Below are positions 35,444-47,219 of a stretch of 64,000 bases of DNA, piece by piece. The stretch's first letter is position 1; each line of letters begins with the position of its first letter. Position numbers and translations under genes: made by a program. A model generated the notes under the pieces. That model saw only the letters and a program-made list of their open reading frames with translations. It was not told the origin of the DNA and searched no databases. This DNA is from Rhizodiscina lignyota (Eukaryota; Ascomycota; Dothideomycetes; Aulographales; Rhizodiscinaceae): assembly GCA_010015805.1 (NCBI GenBank), contig ML978122.1, positions 124,001 to 188,000 on the forward strand, written 5' to 3'.

Positions 35444-36034
35444 GATTAAAAGAGAAGATTGACCGCGACGGACTCGAGCATGTAAGAAGTTTGATCAAGT
35501 CGTCTGCATACGAACTCGCCGTTGGTGAAGTGGCGTGTCGAGTATTTATCAGAGCGGGTGTAGACGCGACTGAGGAACGGTACGCGTTGTGACGCGATCT
35601 CCTTAATCCGTCATAGCGCGGGCAATTAACGGCAATAGGATAAGCACGCGCCGTGCCGAGCTTGACCCACCGCTCCGGAGTTGGCCCGCTCGGCGCCCGT
35701 TAAGCATTTTCCTACCTGCAAGCACGTGCTCACCGTTTTCTACAACCTCAACCCCAGCATTTCAGCTAAACCGACAATGGAAATCGCTGCACACCGGTGA
35801 ACATCGCCTCGGTCTGGCACTATCTGGCGATTTCATCAGTCAAACTAAATCCTGGACTGTCAAGTAACTCTTGCTGGGTAATTTGGGCGACGGTCATCGT
35901 TCTGAGCTGAACTCAACCGCTTCATTCGGAGGAGGCTGGGACTCTTGACGTCGCGGCGGCTGAACCACGGCTGAACCAACCAAGGCGAGTATTAACACAA
36001 CACATCACCACCGGTCGCGCGATCCTCAGAGACC
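35444..36034. other. Divergent intergenic region (POL3 / F-box-like gene)
   Basis: This 591-bp gap lies between divergent starts and holds both promoters. The MCB-like boxes lie in its POL3-proximal part. Nothing else was recognised. Confidence 0.4.
35564..35651. promoter_or_regulatory. Cluster of MCB-like (ACGCGN) boxes in the POL3 promoter
   Basis: ACGCGA at 35564-35569, ACGCGT at 35582-35587, ACGCGA at 35592-35597 and ACGCGC at 35646-35651 lie 120-210 bp upstream of the POL3 start. ACGCGT is the MluI cell-cycle box bound by MBF, which drives G1/S genes including replicative polymerases in yeasts. The link to this gene is inferred from position and number. Confidence 0.5.
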
Positions 36035-37702
36035 ATGGGCCACTTGTCGCCCAAAAGAAAACAACATTCGCCGCAGTCGAAGGCAGGCCTCCAAATTCAA
36101 CCTGCGAAAGCAGCTCTTCGTCGGCGATATCATCAAACCCATCTGCAGACGTGGGCATACGATCATTTCAGATTCGCAAACTTCCGGGGCTGGATTACGA
36201 CATCTCCAGAGAACAAATCATACGCTCTTGGAAAGCCCGTTCTATGTCTTATCCGGTCAACTAACTCTTCAGAGGTCGTCAAGATCCACCTGAAACTCTT
36301 TCGGCGCCAAGGGAGGAGAGGCGGGGCTCAGCAGGGAACTTATTACGCCTTGATACGAGTTGGCGGAGGCTGGATGAATGAACAGGACTGGTTTCGAAAC
36401 TTTACGATCGAAAAAGCCAGGATACCAAACTACGACGCAAAGTGGTGGTCCTTCAGGTCCGGTTCAGGGCCAAAAGATTCGGTCATGGAAGATCAGGTGA
36501 AGCCCAGCGACTGGGTAGATCTAGGACACAAATTCCGCTTACTTGATCTACCACGAGACGTCTTCGATCACATCTCCCAGTTTGTCGCCGACAAACCACC
36601 CGAATTCCTCTTCGAACAAGACCGAATGACCAAGAAGGGCCGGTACACCTGCAATTATTTCCCTGGACATCGAGACCTCATCAACTATTCACGTGTTTGC
36701 AAAGGCCTCAACAGCGCCGTAAATAGCTGGTGCTATTCAACATCGACCTTCGTATTCCAAAGCCGCGCCGCATTCTTCCAGTTCCTCTCGGAAATAGGCG
36801 AGCAGAATCGTTCACGGCTCAAGAAGGTGGTCTTGCAATTGACTTGTTACGACTACTTCGACATCTTCACTCCCGGTCCCCAGGTATCGATGCTGGACGT
36901 GCCAATCTGGAGCTTCCAAAACATAAAGCTCCGCGCGATGCTACCAACACTTCGGCTGGAAGAGCTCGTGATACGAATACCCGACGGGAGTTCTATGCGT
37001 GGCGAGTATGCTCCTCCTTCATACGATGACTCCCCCATTGCAGCACGGCTTGTTCCGCAAGTCGATATCTCCTGGATCATGATGTCTGTTCTGGAGGTAC
37101 AGCGCGAGATGGGGTTCGCAAATCGCCTTCGATTCGAAGCAGCCAACGCCCCGCACAGAACAATAGAGACTGGGCCTCCATACGTGCTGGACTGGGAAGT
37201 TGTTCTGTAAGCATGTACTGAAACTCCCCATTAATGGCACTAACATCTCTACAGCCATGCAACTCTACATTTCCAAGGAGACTACAGCTTCTTGGCCCAG
37301 TGGCTGAACAGATACAAAAAGAGCGACGCGATGAAAGTTGTATGGCCGCGCGATCAGGTGCCATGTACAGCACACTGCGTGAGGAAATTCTGCCGAGGAA
37401 CTTGCAGAAGGGTTTGCGTGATCGATCATATGATAAAGGAGCTGCTAGTTCTAGGGGAACATGACAGTGAGAGCACACACTCCCTCTAGACGCACTAAAA
37501 GGATTATACTTGTGCAGGGCAGAATCGGGTTCTCAAAAGACCAGAAACAGTATGGCTAAACGTCAATGGACGCATCGAAAAAATCAACAAGACGATCTCC
37601 ATAAGAGCAGAGATCAGAGTGACGTCGGCTGAGCGTTCGGTGGGATTCGACACGTGGAGCAGCAGTGAGTGTTTCAGTGAGATAGAGTCGCTCAGCAGCT
37701 AG
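36035..37702 (+). CDS. F-box-like domain protein
   Basis: Exons 36035-37206, 37255-37466 and 37518-37702; introns 37207-37254 (GTAAGC..ACAG, branch ACTAAC) and 37467-37517 (GTGAGA..GCAG) keep frame to TAG 37700-37702. The product is 522 aa. The N-terminal 150 residues are basic with a possible small fold (WAYDHFRFANFRGWI, QQGTYYALIRVGGGW). An F-box-type motif follows (FRLLDLPRDVFDHISQFVAD), with YSRVCKGLNSAVNSWCYSTS, as in fungal F-box proteins that detect former contacts of substrate. The C-terminal part is Cys-rich (CTAHCVRKFCRGTCRRVC). It is likely an SCF adaptor; the substrate is unknown. The third exon is the least certain. Confidence 0.72.
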
Positions 37703-37994
37703 CAATGTAGCATCATCAATACACTAGCATTTTATGAAATCCGTACAATAGGCTCTTCCAATACCGCTCCGCATTCATTTTAGAAGAAGGAGGTTGAGTA
37801 TCGAGAAATATCTTTGGTTTTGTCGTGCATCCAGATGCTCCACGCGCATGAACCTCGGCACATAGCGTCCAACCTCGCGCTGCTGAACCTCACCACAGCT
37901 GGAGACAACCCATCATGAAATGAAATGTCTCATTCTCCAGCTTAGTTGTCGATCGCTCCTCTTCTCATGACTCTTTAAAGCATTCACGCTCATC

Positions 37995-39257
37995 ATGGCG
38001 GACGATCCAGATCCTTACGCCTCGCCTTGGAACGGCAATCAATATCGCCCGTTCACGGAGCTCATGGCACTTGAGAAACTGGATGACTGGACCTTCAGAT
38101 CAATAGCAAAGCCGTTTTCTCCATCCGACGCGACCGCTGCGTATGGCGGGCATGTGTATGCACAGGCGGTGTATGCGGCCAGTAAGACGGTGAATGCGGA
38201 TTTAGTTGTTTGTGTATGTAGGTGAATCGTATTTAGCATTCAGTCAATTTGCGTCTTGTATGCATAGTTTTAATTTTTCGCTTCATTTGGAAGTATTGCT
38301 CGATATATACGCTTCGTATGCTACTCTTACTCCTCAATATATTATCTCTTCTTGGTCCAACACTATCGCTGTCCACTAAACTAACTGAGAATCAATACCC
38401 AGAATGTCACAGGCATCTTCACACTACCCGCCAACACCAATCAGCCACTAACATATCATATCCGCCGTATCAGAGACGGCGGCATGTTCGCAACTCGCCT
38501 TGTCGACGTAATCCAGCGCGAGGACAAGGGCATCTGCTTCTCATGCACCGCAACGTTCAAGCGCGAAGAAGCCGACCATCTGAACCTCCAGGAGCGTGCC
38601 AATCTGTCCGAAAAGTACATCACCGTGCTGAAAGGCAAGAACCCCGAAGACCACGAGGAATGTCCCGGCGTGGACTCGCCTTGGTTTTGGCAGAACCTCA
38701 AGGACCACGAGTACAAGAACAACCCAAAGTTTCCAGGACTGCACTGCACAAAGGTCGACATGCGAGCGTACAATGAGCCTCGACCTCTGCTTGAGAGGAG
38801 GCAGTTGCAGTATTACGCCGTGATGGGAGATATGCCGTCACTTCGACAGGATCCGAATCTGCACGCCTGTACACATCTCTACGCCAGCGATCGCAATAGT
38901 TTGTTCTCAGTCACGAATATGCTGGACGTTGGAGACGACTATATGCAAATGGCATCGCTGTCACATACTGTCATTCTCCATGTTAATCCTGACGGAATGA
39001 ATGCGGTCAAAAGACAAGCAGCTGGGAAGCCAGGGACGGGCAAGAAGTGGTTCTGTCAGGAAGCATGGGCTACCAGAAATGCAGTTGGCAGAACACTGCA
39101 TGAAAGCAAGATATGGGATGACGAGGGTGTACATATAGCGACGACGATACAGGATGGATTGGTCAGGCTTGGTCCAGGGACTAGAGGAGAGAGGATGCGA
39201 GAGGACTTTGAGAGGGTTATGAGAGAGAGGGAGAGTGGGAGTAAGGGAAAGCTATGA
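37995..39257 (+). CDS. Acyl-CoA thioesterase, TesB/ACOT8 type
   Basis: Exons 37995-38213 and 38403-39257; the 189-bp intron (GTATGT..CCCAG, branch ACTAAC) joins VVC|NVTGIFTL in phase 0. The product is 357 aa. It hydrolyses acyl-CoA to free acid and CoA, usually in peroxisomes, in fatty-acid oxidation. It has two hotdog halves: the first with PFSPSDATAAYGGHVYAQAV and HIRRIRDGGMFATRLVDVIQ, the second with LHACTHLYASDRNSLFSV and YMQMASLSHTVILHV. The His/Gly/Asp context of these segments matches the TesB family. The C-terminus GSKGKL ends in K-L but is not a clean SKL, so a PTS1 import signal is only suggestive. No other gene of the pathway is nearby. Confidence 0.9.
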
Positions 39258-40196
39258 GATGCTGTGTAGAGATCTCGTGGAAGCAGTGCGAAAGGCATGA
39301 CTGCAATTCATAGGGCCTGAGCGACTTTCTAGAATACAGACCATGTACGAAAAGGCTGCCCGACAGCTTCGCCACGAAGGGTGCACAGGGTCTCCAATTA
39401 AGATAGATCATTTGGCCGCCCTCGCGGCTGTATGAGACAAAAATCCAGACTGTGGATATTAATAAAGCTTGACCCACCATTGTGGCCCTGGGCAAAAGGA
39501 AATGCGGCTCCGTCCAGGCCGAGGAGTGGCTCCATTTATCCATGATTCCGTGGCGTGAGAAGCGAGCATGCACGAATATATAGCTTCCTTTGAGCCTCGC
39601 GCTGCAGCGCTTGAAGATCGAATCGCCGCCCGTCCGCCACGGCGAGACACGTGAAATCATGGCAGCATCCGACGATAGTCTCAGCGGTCAGGCTTTTTCC
39701 AATTTGAGGCCATCCCACGCAGAGTCCCACTAGTTTCGGGTCCCGTTAGTAGGCATGGAGCTCCACCAGCCGAAGGGACAATTTCCCGCCGCTGGCACCT
39801 TTCTCAGACGTAGGAGTGTGACGGAGGACGGCGCGCGATTGAGAAGTGTGGCTTTGTTGGAATCAAACGGAAGAGAGTGGCCGCGAAAAGTCGTTGGTGC
39901 ATTTGATTCAGGAAATTTCTTTCACGTTGAGATGAGATCTTGCGCACCTTATCGGGCATCCCTGTTGCTTCCTTTTGCTAGCTCGATCCCTTTTCCACTT
40001 GCAGCGCTCTGGGCAGGCTACAAACGCATTCGGTGCCGCCGCCGTCATGGCCGAAAACTTTCTCTAACATCTGGCCCCAGCACGTCACTCCCAACACCGT
40101 CAGCTCTCACGGCGAGCTGCTTTTCAAGTATACCTCTCTGCCCTGGCGCCGGGCAATTGAATTGACTCTCGTTCATCTCCACTCTCCTACCCAGCA
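39258..40196. other. Intergenic gap before NDE1, nothing recognised
   Basis: This 939-bp gap contains overlapping short open frames on both strands without protein-like features, plus the promoter and leader of the next gene (CT-rich about 40160-40190). Confidence 0.3.
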
Positions 40197-42223
40197 ATGG
40201 CTGGAGCTGCCAACATGAGGCCGCTCCTCGCGGCCAGCCTATCTCGACAGCTGCAGCAACCAGCTCGTCGCGCATTCACCACCTCTCGACAGGCGCAATC
40301 TCTGCTGGCCCAGCGCCGCCGAGCAGCAGTGCAATCGAACCTCCTCAGACCATCTCAGCCGTTCCGCAGAGGATACGCTGATACTCCTAGCAATCCTGTC
40401 GACCCGGAGCTGAAGCAGCCGCCAAAGAAGTCCCGCTTCAGAATTTTGCGCTGGGCATGGCGACTCACCTATCTGAGCGCAATTGCTGGCATGGTCTACG
40501 TTGGAGTTGGTATCTACGAGGCGAAGCATCCTGACGATCAACCCGATCCTGATCCGAGCAAGAAGACACTCGTCATTCTTGGTATGACTCCAATGCGAGA
40601 GATCTTTTTCGAGCCCCTTGGCGCGGCATTCATGGATTCGATTGAAGGAGTGCTAACATATTCTGCACTTAGGAACCGGCTGGGGATCTGTCTCGCTGCT
40701 CAAGAAGCTCGATACCGAAAACTACAACGTCGTCGTCATCTCTCCACGCAACTACTTCCTGTTCACGCCTCTCCTGCCATCATGTACTACTGGTACCATC
40801 GAGCACCGCTCCATCATGGAGCCGGTGCGCAACTTCCTCCGCCACAAGAAAGCCGCCGTCAAGTTCTACGAAGCCGAAGCCACCAAGATTGACTACGAGA
40901 AGAGGGTTGTCTATATCAACGATGACTCAGAAATCAAGGGCGACATGTCCCAGACTGTGGTTCCATTCGATATGCTGGTTGTCGGTGTCGGTGCTGAGAA
41001 TGCCACTTTCGGTGAGCATGGCTGTAATATTCTATGAGGAAGACAATTGAAGCTAATGGATTGATTACAGGCATTCCGGGCGTCCGCGAGCACGGTCTCT
41101 TCCTGAAGGAGGTTGGAGATGCTCAGGCTATCCGCAAGCGCATTATGGACTGCTGTGAAACTGCTACTTTCAAGGACCAGAGCCAGGACGAAATCAAGAG
41201 ATTGCTGCACATGGTTGTCGTCGGTGGTGGCCCAACTGGTGTCGAATTCGCTGGTGAACTCCAGGACTTCTTCCAAGAGGACTTGAGGAAATGGATCCCG
41301 GATATTGCTGGAAACTTCCATGTCACTCTCGTCGAAGCTCTGCCTAACGTATGTCCATTTGGAACTTGAATCGTAAGCCCGCAGACTAACAGCTAGGTTC
41401 TAGGTCCTCCCTATGTTCTCTAAGAACCTCATCGAATACACCGAAAAGACCTTCAAAGAAGAAACCATCTCTATCCGCACCAAGACCATGGTCAAGAACG
41501 TCACGGACAAATACATCGAAGCCGAGTCTACCAAGCCCGACGGCAGCAAGGTGCTGGAGAAGATCCCTTACGGCCTGCTCGTCTGGGCAACCGGTAACGC
41601 TCTCCGCCCCGTCGTCAAGGACCTCATGATGCAGATCCCCGCACAGAAGGACTCGCGCCGCGGCCTTGCCGTCAACGAATACCTCGTCGTCAAGGGTACG
41701 GAGAACGTGTGGGCCGTCGGCGACTGCGCCATCGCCAACTACGCACCTACCGCACAAGTTGCCTCCCAGGAAGGTGCCTTCCTCGCGCGCCTGTTCAACC
41801 AGATGGCCAAGACGGAGGAGATCGAGACGCAGCTGCTCCACCTGAGCGACGAGCAGGGCAAGGTGCCCAATGGCGAGCCGCGCAACAAGATCTTCGCCGA
41901 TATCAAGGAGCTGCAGAAGCGTCTGCGGCGCGTCAAGCAGATGGGCCCGTTCGAGTACAGCCATCAGGGCAGTCTGGCGTATATTGGCAGCGAGAAGGCC
42001 GTTGCGGATATTAGTTGGATGACGGGCAATCTGGCGTCGGGTGGACAGTTGACGTACTTGTTCTGGAGGAGCGCGTATCTGAGCATGTGCTTTAGCAGTA
42101 AGTTGGACATGTCCGATAAAAAGCCACCAAGCGCTAACATAGATACCAGCACGTAATCGTGTCCTTGTCGTCATGGACTGGATCAAGGCCAAGATCTTCG
42201 GCCGCGACGTCTCCCGAGAGTAA
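40197..42223 (+). CDS. NDE1: External alternative NADH dehydrogenase (type II, NDE1-like)
   Basis: Five exons: 40197-40581, 40673-41011, 41071-41348, 41404-42097 and 42150-42223, all in frame; 589 aa. It oxidises NADH and passes electrons to ubiquinone at the inner mitochondrial membrane without pumping protons. The N-terminus is a presequence (RQLQQPARRAFTTSRQ), then a membrane helix (LTYLSAIAGMVYVGVGIY). Two Rossmann motifs bind FAD and NADH: VILGTGWGSVSLLK and VVVGGGPTGVEFAGEL. Other hallmarks are SPRNYFLFTPLLPSCTTGT, VWAVGDCAIANYAPTAQVA, and the C-terminal membrane-binding segment LTYLFWRSAYLSMCFSTRNR plus DWIKAKIFGRDVSRE. There is no EF-hand insert, so calcium regulation is not expected. 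Confidence 0.96.
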
Positions 42224-43999
42224 AGGTTGCGTCCCCTTAGCGACTCTCGTCGAGCCTGTAAATCCTGTCTTACTACGTTCTTTTGACGTTCCGTGAGCGT
42301 TGCTTCTGCTTTGGCTTCTCAGTTCGTTTGCTTTCGATTCAGTATGAACAAGGACGAAATTGCTGCATAATAGACTTGATAACCTTTTCTCTTTTTGATC
42401 GACGCGATCGGGACCGTGCTGGCCTGGAGCTGGGCGTTTGCATGGGGTTTGTTTTGCTGCACAAGCTTGGAGGGATGCGCTAGGCTATGTACAGTATATG
42501 ACGAGCATTCAGAAAAATAGAATGGGGTGAATTTGAAAGTGATTATTCATTGGATGATTTTTGCGTGCTTGGGGAAGAGATGCCGAGAACGTCAGTGTTG
42601 TTCGAAGAGCGTCTTCCGAACCTGTGACAACTTGGGTGGAAGTTTATTAATCTTGTCGAAGATCGCTCTCCGGTCGCTGCCAGGACATGATCGAAGGTCA
42701 ATAAATCTAGCCGAGATCGCTCTTCAGTCGCCCTGACAAGACGCAAGAAATCTATTGATCTTCTTTCCGGACCATTCTGCATCCTCGCCTCCCTCTCTGC
42801 ATGTTTCCTAATCCACTCCAGTAGCTCTCTTCCATCAGTGCGCGATATACAAGGTAGTTCAACACATATATCCGATCATCATTCTTCTGCTGGCATAGCA
42901 TATGTGTGAAAGTCTTGCAATTTTCGTGAGCAATTCTTCTGCCCTTCAGTCGGTGACTCGGTTGCACGCGCAGAGTCGATGATATTCACGGCAAACACTC
43001 GTCTTTCAATTTGCTCATGTTCGATGAGCATGTGTTGTACGTTGCTTGGAGTCTCTTTAATGTGTGTGAATAGACTTAACAAATTTCGCTTTTCTCCTTA
43101 CACACTCTCAATCCTCGATTTCGACTGCGCTGGATAGCTTCTACTCCGCTGAGACGTTCTCACGTGTCGGAAGCTCTACTAGGTATGCTAGACACACCAT
43201 ATTCAAAAGCTCGATGGACTGTCCTTCCATGCTCGCTACACTATATCTGGAAATGGATGGCTCATTTAATTGCTTCTGGGTTAACGCCTTTCAGGTCGAT
43301 CTCGGACATTTTGGAATACCATCGTCTCGAAATATCGGGATGCCACGGCGAGCACGAAGCCATAAACAGGGAAACATCCATTCTCTTTGAGAATAAATAC
43401 CCAATTGGCAAGCGCCATATACACAAAACGTCAACTTCAGTTGCTTTGCTATTTGCGACTCGATGATATTGAGAAGCGATCTGTTGCAAGGCTACCACAC
43501 ACCAGACGCCCCAAATGATATAGAGGCCAGCACTCTCGTATTTATTAAAGGCTTTTGTGCCATTTGCTGACCGCGACAGCACTGTTTGCAAACACTAGTC
43601 AACGCCTAGGTTCGGCGTGTACTTCTCCGGTCTGGATTGCAAATGTCTCCAGCACAGCGGGGTAGCTATTGAGGTCGAGCCTCTCCTACAACAATTGGTG
43701 GATGGTACCGCGAAGCCGCACTAGGTAAACGAATGTACAGAGGAAGCAGTATAAACAAGACGATGGTAAGGATTGAGGTCGAATGTGCGTGGAATGTAGA
43801 GTTGGGCCACGGAAAATTCAGGAGCACGATGGTGAAAATGGCACGGCGGCAATTGGGCCGCTCCATTTAATATTTCCAGCGAAGTTTATCCACCGAGGTT
43901 AGACGCATCGTAAACATTTCTCTCCTAGTCTGTTCCCATAATTTTGAAGTCTTTTTCCAATTATTCTCCATAAGTTCTGTGGTAACTCTGAATCCGACA
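42224..43999. other. 1.8-kb gene-poor region
   Basis: A degenerate direct repeat of about 60-65 bp lies at roughly 42650-42760 (GATCGCTCTCCGGTCGC / GATCGCTCTTCAGTCGC). A minus-strand frame at 43262-43591 was not recognised. Nothing else was identified. Confidence 0.3.
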
Positions 44000-44794
44000 A
44001 TGGCGAAACTATTCCTCCACGACCACCCCGTCTCCTCCTACGCCCAGAAAGTCCGCATAGCCCTCCGAGAAAAGGGCATCCCATTCGACTACAAGACCCC
44101 AGATGGCCTAGGATCCGGATCATATATTGCAGACCTCCATAAAGCAAACCCGCGCCATGAAGTCCCCGCCCTGGTAGATGGAGACTTCACAGTGTGGGAC
44201 TCGAGTGTCATACTCGGCTACCTGGAGGACAAATTCCCGGAGCACCCTTTACTCCCTGCAGATCCAAAAGGACGAGCGTCGGCCAAGATGATCGAGGAGA
44301 TCTGCGACACGCAGTACGAGGCGATCAATTGGGGGTACGGCGAGGTGGTGTGGCAGAGCCGTGCTACCGGCGACCTCCAGGAGAAGATGGTCGCTGAAAT
44401 CAAGCGGCAGACCTCCGTGATGTACTCCTGGCTAGAATCTGAACTAGGAAGCAACGACTACTTCAACGGCAGCACATTCGGCTACGCAGACGTGTGCGTT
44501 GCGCCGATGATGAACCGCGGTGTGATCATCGACCTGGGTCCGGCGAAGGGCACGCCGCTGCAGAAGTGGCACGAGAGGATCCAGCAGCACGAGTCAGTAC
44601 GGAGTGTGTTTGAGGAGGTGGCAGAGGGCGCGAAGAAAATGGCGAAGACGGGGGATTTCTTCCAGAAGGGAGGAAGGGCGAGAGAGTATCGGGATCATAG
44701 GTTGGAGTGGATGATTAAGAGTGGTGGGCTGGAGGTTGTGCTGAATGGATTGAAGAATCAGAATATTAGATTTTGTAGGGCGCCGGGCGAATGA
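44000..44794 (+). CDS. Glutathione S-transferase family protein
   Basis: Single exon, 264 aa, start in CCGACAATGGC context (the open frame extends 21 bp upstream without ATG). The N-terminal thioredoxin-like domain begins AKLFLHDHPVSSYAQKVRIA, with the S-S-Y-A-Q-K pattern of fungal Ser/Cys-type GSTs. EVPALVDGDFTVWDSSVILG contains the cis-Pro before A and the glutathione gamma-Glu binding D-S. The C-terminal helical domain includes YFNGSTFGYADVCVAPMM with the N-capping box-like SxxxAD. It is probably cytosolic detoxification. The substrate cannot be told from sequence. No metabolite cluster surrounds it. Confidence 0.9.
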   Translation: MAKLFLHDHPVSSYAQKVRIALREKGIPFDYKTPDGLGSGSYIADLHKANPRHEVPALVDGDFTVWDSSVILGYLEDKFPEHPLLPADPKGRASAKMIEEICDTQYEAINWGYGEVVWQSRATGDLQEKMVAEIKRQTSVMYSWLESELGSNDYFNGSTFGYADVCVAPMMNRGVIIDLGPAKGTPLQKWHERIQQHESVRSVFEEVAEGAKKMAKTGDFFQKGGRAREYRDHRLEWMIKSGGLEVVLNGLKNQNIRFCRAPGE

Positions 44795-45082
44795 CTAGAT
44801 GGTCGGGAACCGTCAAGCCATCTGTAATGAAATATCAAACGTGTAGAATTAAGAAACGACGCTCCAGACTCAAAACGGAGACGAATGTTAACAACTGCGA
44901 TACGATAACTACCAATGCGAGAAACGTTGATTCATGCAATTTAAAGATTTACGAGGAGACTCGCATACACAGTATAACCACTGCTGTTGTTTGAGCAATT
45001 CTTTTAAAGAATCGAGAGATCGTTGAGACGAAAATTTGTGAAAGTTAATATTAAATCGGCTATTTTCGGCTTACGTTTATTC

Positions 45083-45173
45083 GGGCGATTGGTCTAGCGG
45101 TTATGACGTCTCGTTTACATTGCAAGTGAACATAGAAGCCGAGAAGGTCCCGAGTTCGACCCTCGGATTGCCC
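45083..45173 (+). tRNA. tRNA-Val (anticodon TAC) with 19-nt intron
   Basis: Acceptor arms GGGCGAT (45083-45089) and ATTGCCC (45167-45173) pair with one G-U. The B box is GAGTTCGACCCTC within T-arm CCGAG/CTCGG. The anticodon stem is TCTCG/CGAGA; the loop is TT-TAC-A...C, interrupted after position 37 by an intron at about 45120-45138. A run of eight T (45182-45189) is the Pol III terminator. Confidence 0.93.
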
Positions 45174-45181
45174 TGTAAATA

Positions 45182-45189
45182 TTTTTTTT
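45182..45189 (+). terminator. Pol III T-run terminator
   Basis: Eight consecutive T start 9 bp after the tRNA 3' end. Confidence 0.85.
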
Positions 45190-45643
45190 ATGGCCCGTTA
45201 AGAGGCTCTGGACTTTCCTTTTTGGTGGAGTGGATGGGACGATCGATCTCGCTGGTGGGATGGCGGGGTACCAGTCTCATCTTTTTGAGATCGAATAATG
45301 CTGATTGATGCAGGGGTTGGTCAGGTCGTACCTCTCACCATCAGGGCTGGCTTCTCTCGTGAGGTCAATCTGTTTGTTTTGCTCATCGAGGAATATTACA
45401 AACATATTTCTTTGTGAATGGGGTTAATTCGAATGTGGCCTTGGTCAAGTGGTGGAGTATAGCGTGGTTGCTCGGTCTGACGATTCCATTCTGTCGTCTC
45501 GCCCCTGAAATCACGTTGCCTCTCAATCCATAGGTAGTTCGATCTTGATTAGTATCATCTATCTGCTTGGTCTCGCAAGTTGGTGAGACTGACTGGAGCA
45601 ATGCATTTTTGAGCCTCCACTCATCGTATAATTCTCAATTTCT
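45190..45643. other. Intergenic gap, nothing recognised
   Basis: This 454-bp stretch between the tRNA terminator and the MEMO1-type gene has short frames only. Confidence 0.3.
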
Positions 45644-46822
45644 TCAGAGGGCAGCAAAAGCACTGCAGTAGCTGACACTGCTATCCCTCACTGACTTCAC
45701 CAAATCGCTCCGTTCATACCTCAAGAACTTGAACTTCCCCTTCTCCGCAACCTCTCCGTCCTGAGCACCATCCTCTTTCTCTTTCAGCACTTCTAGCGTT
45801 GCCAGTACCACTCCAATAGGATGCCGTCCGCACACCGTATTCCCCGTCGCCTCCAGCTGCTCCCAGAACTTCGCGTGGCTCCCACTCTCAACCGCATCCA
45901 TACTAGCCTGGTCGACAATCGCTATGCTCTCGTGTATTGGTCGAGTAGAAGGGATAACATCTCCCGATCGCACAGAGTACGCCGATCCGCTCTTCGGCTG
46001 GTAGTATGTATAGCGGAAGCGGGAGCCCCAGTGACAGAAGTCGGAGCTCACGACGAAGACGGAGGTTGGGTCGGCAAGGTACGGTGCGAGGATATCTGCG
46101 TAGCGGCGTTCTGCAGTGGTACTGGTGCTGCCGACGAGGATGGGGATCAGAGGCGGGAAGGTTGCCGGACTGGAGAATGTCCTATGGAGTATGAGTAGAT
46201 AGAGAGATAGGGAAGGATGGTGATCTAGCATACTTTGAAAGGACTTTGTAGATGTATGGGAGGTGCATCTCCATGCTGTGCTCTGCTTCGTCGACGGATA
46301 GGGCCATCTTGTCGAACTGCTTTGTGGCTTGCAGCTCCGCGATGGTGTCCTTATCGAGGCGCAGATTACCGAGCGGTGTCTCGTAATAGTCGCATTGTGA
46401 CAGTGCGCAACCGCTCAGGTAGTGGTGATGTGAAGGTCCAAGGAGGAAGACTTGTTTGCTGTATCCGTGAGCTTCCCAACCTCGTGCTCGAACCAGGCCC
46501 TCTCTTACCAGCTGGAGAGATCGAGAGACTTGTAAGCCCATGCTGCTGCAGGACCAGAGTATGCGTATCCGGCATGCCTGCACACATAACATGAGCACTC
46601 TCTCCATCGTTTCGTACGAGATAAATTCTCAATATCCTACGGCGCGATGATGATCCTTGCTCTGGTTGAGGGCAGGGGCACAGTGTCATGCTTCGACGAT
46701 TCGGACCCAATGCATTTCGCTGCTGAAGGCACTTGATCTAACCAGCCGTCCAGCTGGCCGCTGAGCTTCTTGCCATCATCAGCATACCACGAGCCCGCGT
46801 GGCTAGCTTCTCTGGTAGTCAT
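45644..46822 (-). CDS. MHO1: MEMO1/Mho1-like protein
   Basis: Exons 46822-46641, 46577-46509, 46458-46234 and 46181-45644; three introns of 50-63 bp keep frame. The product is 337 aa. The Memo fold is related to extradiol dioxygenases; human MEMO1 is linked to motility signalling and copper/iron handling, and the yeast homologue to redox. Visible motifs: TREASHAGSWYADDG at the N-terminus, IIIAPHAGYAYSGPAAAWAY, KQVFLLGPSHHHYLSGCALS, LSVDEAEHSMEMHLPYIYKV, VFVVSSDFCHWGSRFRYTYY. The metal-site residues of the family (H in APHAGY, D/H in DEAEHSMEMH, C/H in SSDFCHWG) are present. It shares a 397-bp divergent promoter region with the gene at 47220. Confidence 0.94.
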
Positions 46823-47219
46823 GCTTCGGTTGAGGAGTTTGGAGATGAGTTTGGGAGGCTTCAGCTTGAATTATGATGGGCTTGGTGAAGTTGTTAGGCT
46901 CAAAGTTGTGAGAGAGCCAGTCCGATTTGAGAAAATCGAAAAGGATTATTGCCTGAGTAGATGGGCAGTTCATGCGAGGACGTGCAAGCGTCGCACTGGT
47001 TGATGATAGCTGTCATGGATAGTGGGGTCTCACTCAGGAACAGCAGCGGCTGCCCCACATCGCGTGCATGCCGCGCTTCCACTTCGCGGATGGCTGGGAC
47101 GCGTCTCCGACTTACGCTAGGCTCTGACCGCCTCTACCATTCGCTCTCCCACTTCACACCGTCTTCACTGCTTCTTGCTATAGCAACCCAATTATTCCAA
47201 GTATTGTATACTATCCACA
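46823..47219. promoter_or_regulatory. Divergent promoter region (MEMO1-like / 206-aa protein)
   Basis: 397 bp separate the two divergent ATGs. No clear TATA box was identified. Confidence 0.4.

Noticed and set aside
41386-42192. Minus-strand 268-codon frame
   Set aside because: It is antisense to NDE1 exon 4.
43262-43591. Minus-strand 109-codon frame
   Set aside because: It overlaps an equally long plus-strand frame; neither shows recognisable motifs.
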